NCBI RefSeq assembly: GCF_009696265.1
Contig: NZ_VUMH01000020.1
Span: 1-36,571, forward strand
Reading direction: 5' to 3'
Length of the DNA stretch: 36,571 nt
Source of the DNA: Desulfovibrio porci
GTDB lineage: Bacteria > Desulfobacterota > Desulfovibrionia > Desulfovibrionales > Desulfovibrionaceae
Positions 35,041-36,571 of this stretch are shown one piece after another. The notes beneath the pieces were generated by a model that saw only the letters and a list, made by a program, of their open reading frames with translations, was not told where the DNA came from and did no database searches. Both the position numbers and the translations under genes were made by a program. The stretch's first letter is position 1, and the number at the start of each line of letters is the position of its first letter.

Positions 35041-35526
35041 ATGGTCAGAATATACGGATGTTGCCTTGCGCTGCTCCTGGCCCTGCTGTCTTTCGCGACA
35101 GCGGGAGCGGCGGCGGATGCGCGTGAAGATCAGCGGGATATCGCGGGCATGGTGGAGAAGTACCGCCAGTCCATCGTCCATGCGGACGATATCCGGCGGG
35201 CGGAGCAGGTCTGGCTGCTCTCGCCTGAGGTGAGCTTCATTCACCCGCGCGGGCATGAACGCGGTTGGGCGGCGATACAGGACAATTTTTACGGCAAAAC
35301 TATGCGCGACACGTTTTCGCAACGCGCGCTTCAGGTGACGACCACGCCGGTCGTGCGGTTTTACGGTGACGCGGCTGTCGTGGAATTTGACTGGGAATTC
35401 ACGGCCACGCGCCGCCGGGACGGGAGCGTCCGGCGCGCGACGGGCCGCGAAAGCCAGGTTTACGCCAGAACGCCGCAGGGCTGGAGGCTTGTCCAGGTAC
35501 ATTATTCCGGCCCGGCCAAACCCTGA
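35041..35526 (+). CDS. secreted NTF2-like (SnoaL/DUF4440-type) protein
   Basis: A 161-aa protein with a clear N-terminal signal peptide (residues 1-24, AGAAA-DA cleavage site) and a small cone-shaped-barrel domain. The pattern of an initial helix (DIAGMVEKYRQSIVHAD), a second helix, and strand-rich sequence ending in VVEFDWEFTAT, GRESQVYARTPQGWRLVQVH and HYSG resembles NTF2-like proteins such as SnoaL/DUF4440. AAGGAAA is 8 bases upstream. The gene follows the gamma subunit by 9 bases, so it is co-transcribed, but a periplasmic protein has no evident part in the cytoplasmic oxidoreductase. A hairpin terminator follows. Confidence 0.75.
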   Translation: MVRIYGCCLALLLALLSFATAGAAADAREDQRDIAGMVEKYRQSIVHADDIRRAEQVWLLSPEVSFIHPRGHERGWAAIQDNFYGKTMRDTFSQRALQVTTTPVVRFYGDAAVVEFDWEFTATRRRDGSVRRATGRESQVYARTPQGWRLVQVHYSGPAKP

Positions 35527-35552
35527 CCAAACACACATGACCGCAGAAATAC

Positions 35553-35578
35553 AGCAGCCCCGCGAAAGCGGGGCTGCT
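35553..35578. terminator. hairpin terminator between convergent genes
   Basis: AGCAGCCCCGC pairs perfectly with GCGGGGCTGCT around a GAAA tetraloop (35553-35578). It closes the oxidoreductase operon and lies 20 bases past the stop of the convergent minus-strand gene. Confidence 0.75.
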
Positions 35579-35598
35579 TCCATCTTCAGCGGGCGGCG

Positions 35599-36255
35599 CT
35601 ACTTTTTGCGCTGCACCACGAACATGAAGAAATTCTCGCCGCGCTCCAGCCAGATGACGTTGGCCAGCGCGGGTTGCCCGGCCAGAAAATCCTCCAGCGT
35701 GCGCAGGACGTCGGGCAGCCTGTAGTAAAAATGCTTGCCGTCCGGGGACATGGCGGCAAGCTCGACGCCCATGGGAATAACGAAGACATAGGCTTTGACG
35801 CCGCCGTGTTCCGCCAGCCTGACCACATCCACCTTGTTTTCCCCGGCCAGCGCCCGGAAGCCGACAGACAGATTCTTTTTGAGCCGGGCTTCCAGGGCGC
35901 GGGAAATGTCGTCAGCCTTGCCCTTCTGATTGTCATAGCCTGGGGCGAACTTGGGCATGTCGTCGCGCAGGTCAACGGAACTGTATGCCTCGTAGGCATC
36001 CAGCGGGAAAAAATCCTCGCTCAGCGTGCCGCCGCTCTTCAGGGTCATCACACCCATGCCCTTTTCCCGCTCAATCCAGGGCGTTTTGCCCTTGGCGCGC
36101 AACTTGGCCTCCACTTCAGCTTTGCCGGCAGCGGGATAGGCGGAATCGCTACTTGCGGCATCGGCGGACCGACTCATCAGAAAGAAAAACAGGCCTGTCA
36201 CGATCAGGACGCAGGCGAGAAGATATCCGGGATTCCTTTTGCGGGACACAGGCAT
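35599..36255 (-). CDS. membrane-anchored protein of unknown function
   Basis: A 218-aa protein with one N-terminal membrane helix (about residues 10-27, LLACVLIVTGLFFFLMS) after a basic start, then a soluble domain outside the membrane. Segments such as PWIEREKGMGVMTLKSGGTL, DDISRALEARLKKNLSVGFR and VIPMGVELAAMSPDGKHFYY do not match a family I know. The ATG at 36255 is chosen for GAGGAGA upstream; a longer frame to 36366 exists but covers the hairpin and repeat region. The leader holds an 11-bp GC hairpin (36313-36347) and repeat copy B, so this gene may share regulation with motB, where copy A lies. Confidence 0.72.
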   Translation of the reverse strand: MPVSRKRNPGYLLACVLIVTGLFFFLMSRSADAASSDSAYPAAGKAEVEAKLRAKGKTPWIEREKGMGVMTLKSGGTLSEDFFPLDAYEAYSSVDLRDDMPKFAPGYDNQKGKADDISRALEARLKKNLSVGFRALAGENKVDVVRLAEHGGVKAYVFVIPMGVELAAMSPDGKHFYYRLPDVLRTLEDFLAGQPALANVIWLERGENFFMFVVQRKK

Positions 36256-36312
36256 GGCGCGTCTCCTCTGTGGTTGTGCCGCCAAGCGGGACGTTGCGGC
36301 CGGAGTGTTGCG

Positions 36313-36347
36313 GGCGGGCCGCTCTTCGTGCTGAAAAGCGGCCCGCC
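36313..36347. repeat. GC-rich hairpin next to repeat copy B
   Basis: GGCGGGCCGCT (36313-36323) and AGCGGCCCGCC (36337-36347) form a perfect 11-bp stem in the leader of the minus-strand gene. It touches the end of repeat copy B and may belong to the repeat unit or act as an attenuator. Confidence 0.55.
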
Positions 36348-36429
36348 ACGAAGGCGTAAACGCCATTTATTTGCGTTGTTAAGCGCCGAAGCGGGCGTCT
36401 TCAAACGTTAAAAATATACATTCTTAACG
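36345..36429 (-). repeat. dispersed intergenic repeat, copy B
   Basis: An 85-bp inverted copy of the unit at 7273-7360. Its palindrome (36406-36429, half-sites CGTTAA and TTAACG) is imperfect, with two mismatched pairs, where copy A's is perfect. It lies 90-175 bases upstream of the membrane-protein start, in the promoter region. Confidence 0.72.
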
Positions 36430-36444
36430 GTAATCCGCTCTAGA

Positions 36445-36571
36445 TGTAGAGTGTCAACACGTTGTTCACCCTCCGCTCAGCCTTGAGGCTGGAGGTTTTC
36501 TGCCAAGAGCCGTATGCGGACGCACAAAGTTGTAGCGATGCGTCCAGACCGGCAAGTTCGCTGTTCTTTTC
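36445..36571 (-). mobile_element. IS481-family element, 3' end (cut by window edge)
   Basis: The likely terminal inverted repeat begins with TGTAGAGTGTCAACACG at 36445 and runs to about 36472. It matches the IS-like end at 100-127 at 22 of 28 bases. The transposase C-terminus is read inside it on the minus strand. The body of the element lies beyond the right edge. Confidence 0.7.
36466..36571 (-). CDS. IS481-family transposase, C-terminal fragment
   Basis: The last 34 residues of a DDE transposase are visible, ending WTHRYNFVRPHTALGRKPPA and SRLSGG. The pattern YNxxRPHxxLG...PPxxRL is the usual integrase-core C-terminus of IS481/IS3-type transposases and includes the region after the catalytic glutamate. 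The stop TGA is at 36466-36468. In the overlapping -1 frame the sequence continues RVNNVLTLYI to a TAG at 36440, the tail most relatives have. So either a single base has been lost near the G-run at 36469-36471, or a frameshift joins the two frames. Confidence 0.75.
   Translation of the reverse strand, partial: KRTANLPVWTHRYNFVRPHTALGRKPPASRLSGG

Overview
The window looks like a chromosomal segment of a GC-rich delta-type sulfate reducer of the Desulfovibrionaceae (Desulfovibrio/Bilophila-like). This is an inference from the mix of gene families (ferredoxin-dependent 2-oxoacid oxidoreductase, cobyric acid synthase, MotA/MotB, AsmA, LepA, a HEAT-like protein of a type I associate with Desulfovibrio, a two-gene LysO); no rRNA or other taxonomic marker is present.

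Layout. (1) 1-3167 is a degraded integrative element: an IS481-type terminal sequence, a 5'-truncated tyrosine recombinase, an unknown 246-aa protein, an AlpA/excisionase-like HTH protein, an HUH rolling-circle replication initiator, a small basic protein and a DUF5681-type protein, closed by a strong hairpin terminator. (2) 3168-4750 is an AT-rich islet with one lipoprotein gene, then a GC-rich gene remnant and a tRNA-Arg(CCG) with its own terminator. (3) 4982-6261 holds ubiX and a UPF0173-type metallo-hydrolase; the gene pair motA/motB follows on the minus strand with a sigma-28-like promoter, then a large AsmA protein. (4) 10644-17724 holds cobQ, a DMT exporter (minus), a hybrid histidine kinase overlapping a GT8-type glycosyltransferase, and cheW with a sigma-28-like promoter. 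(5) 17865-21442 is a tight glycan operon: DegT-type aminotransferase, GtrB-like GT2, GtrA flippase, second GT2. A chemoreceptor follows on the minus strand. (6) 24379-30807 (minus) reads lipoprotein > coaBC > UDG-like protein > lysO (two half genes) > HEAT-like protein > lepA. (7) 31138-35526 (plus) holds queA, a four-gene ferredoxin-dependent 2-oxoacid oxidoreductase operon and a secreted NTF2-like protein. (8) A membrane-anchored unknown protein (minus) and the 3' end of an IS481-family transposase close the window.

Functional reading. Motility/chemotaxis genes (motA, motB, cheW, MCP) are interspersed with surface-glycan genes; the two sigma-28-like promoters, before motA and before cheW, suggest part of this block belongs to the late flagellar regulon. 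The most unusual non-coding signal is a roughly 85-bp dispersed repeat, carrying a palindrome that is perfect over 22 bp in one copy, found once between motA and motB and once, inverted, upstream of the unknown membrane protein near the right edge.
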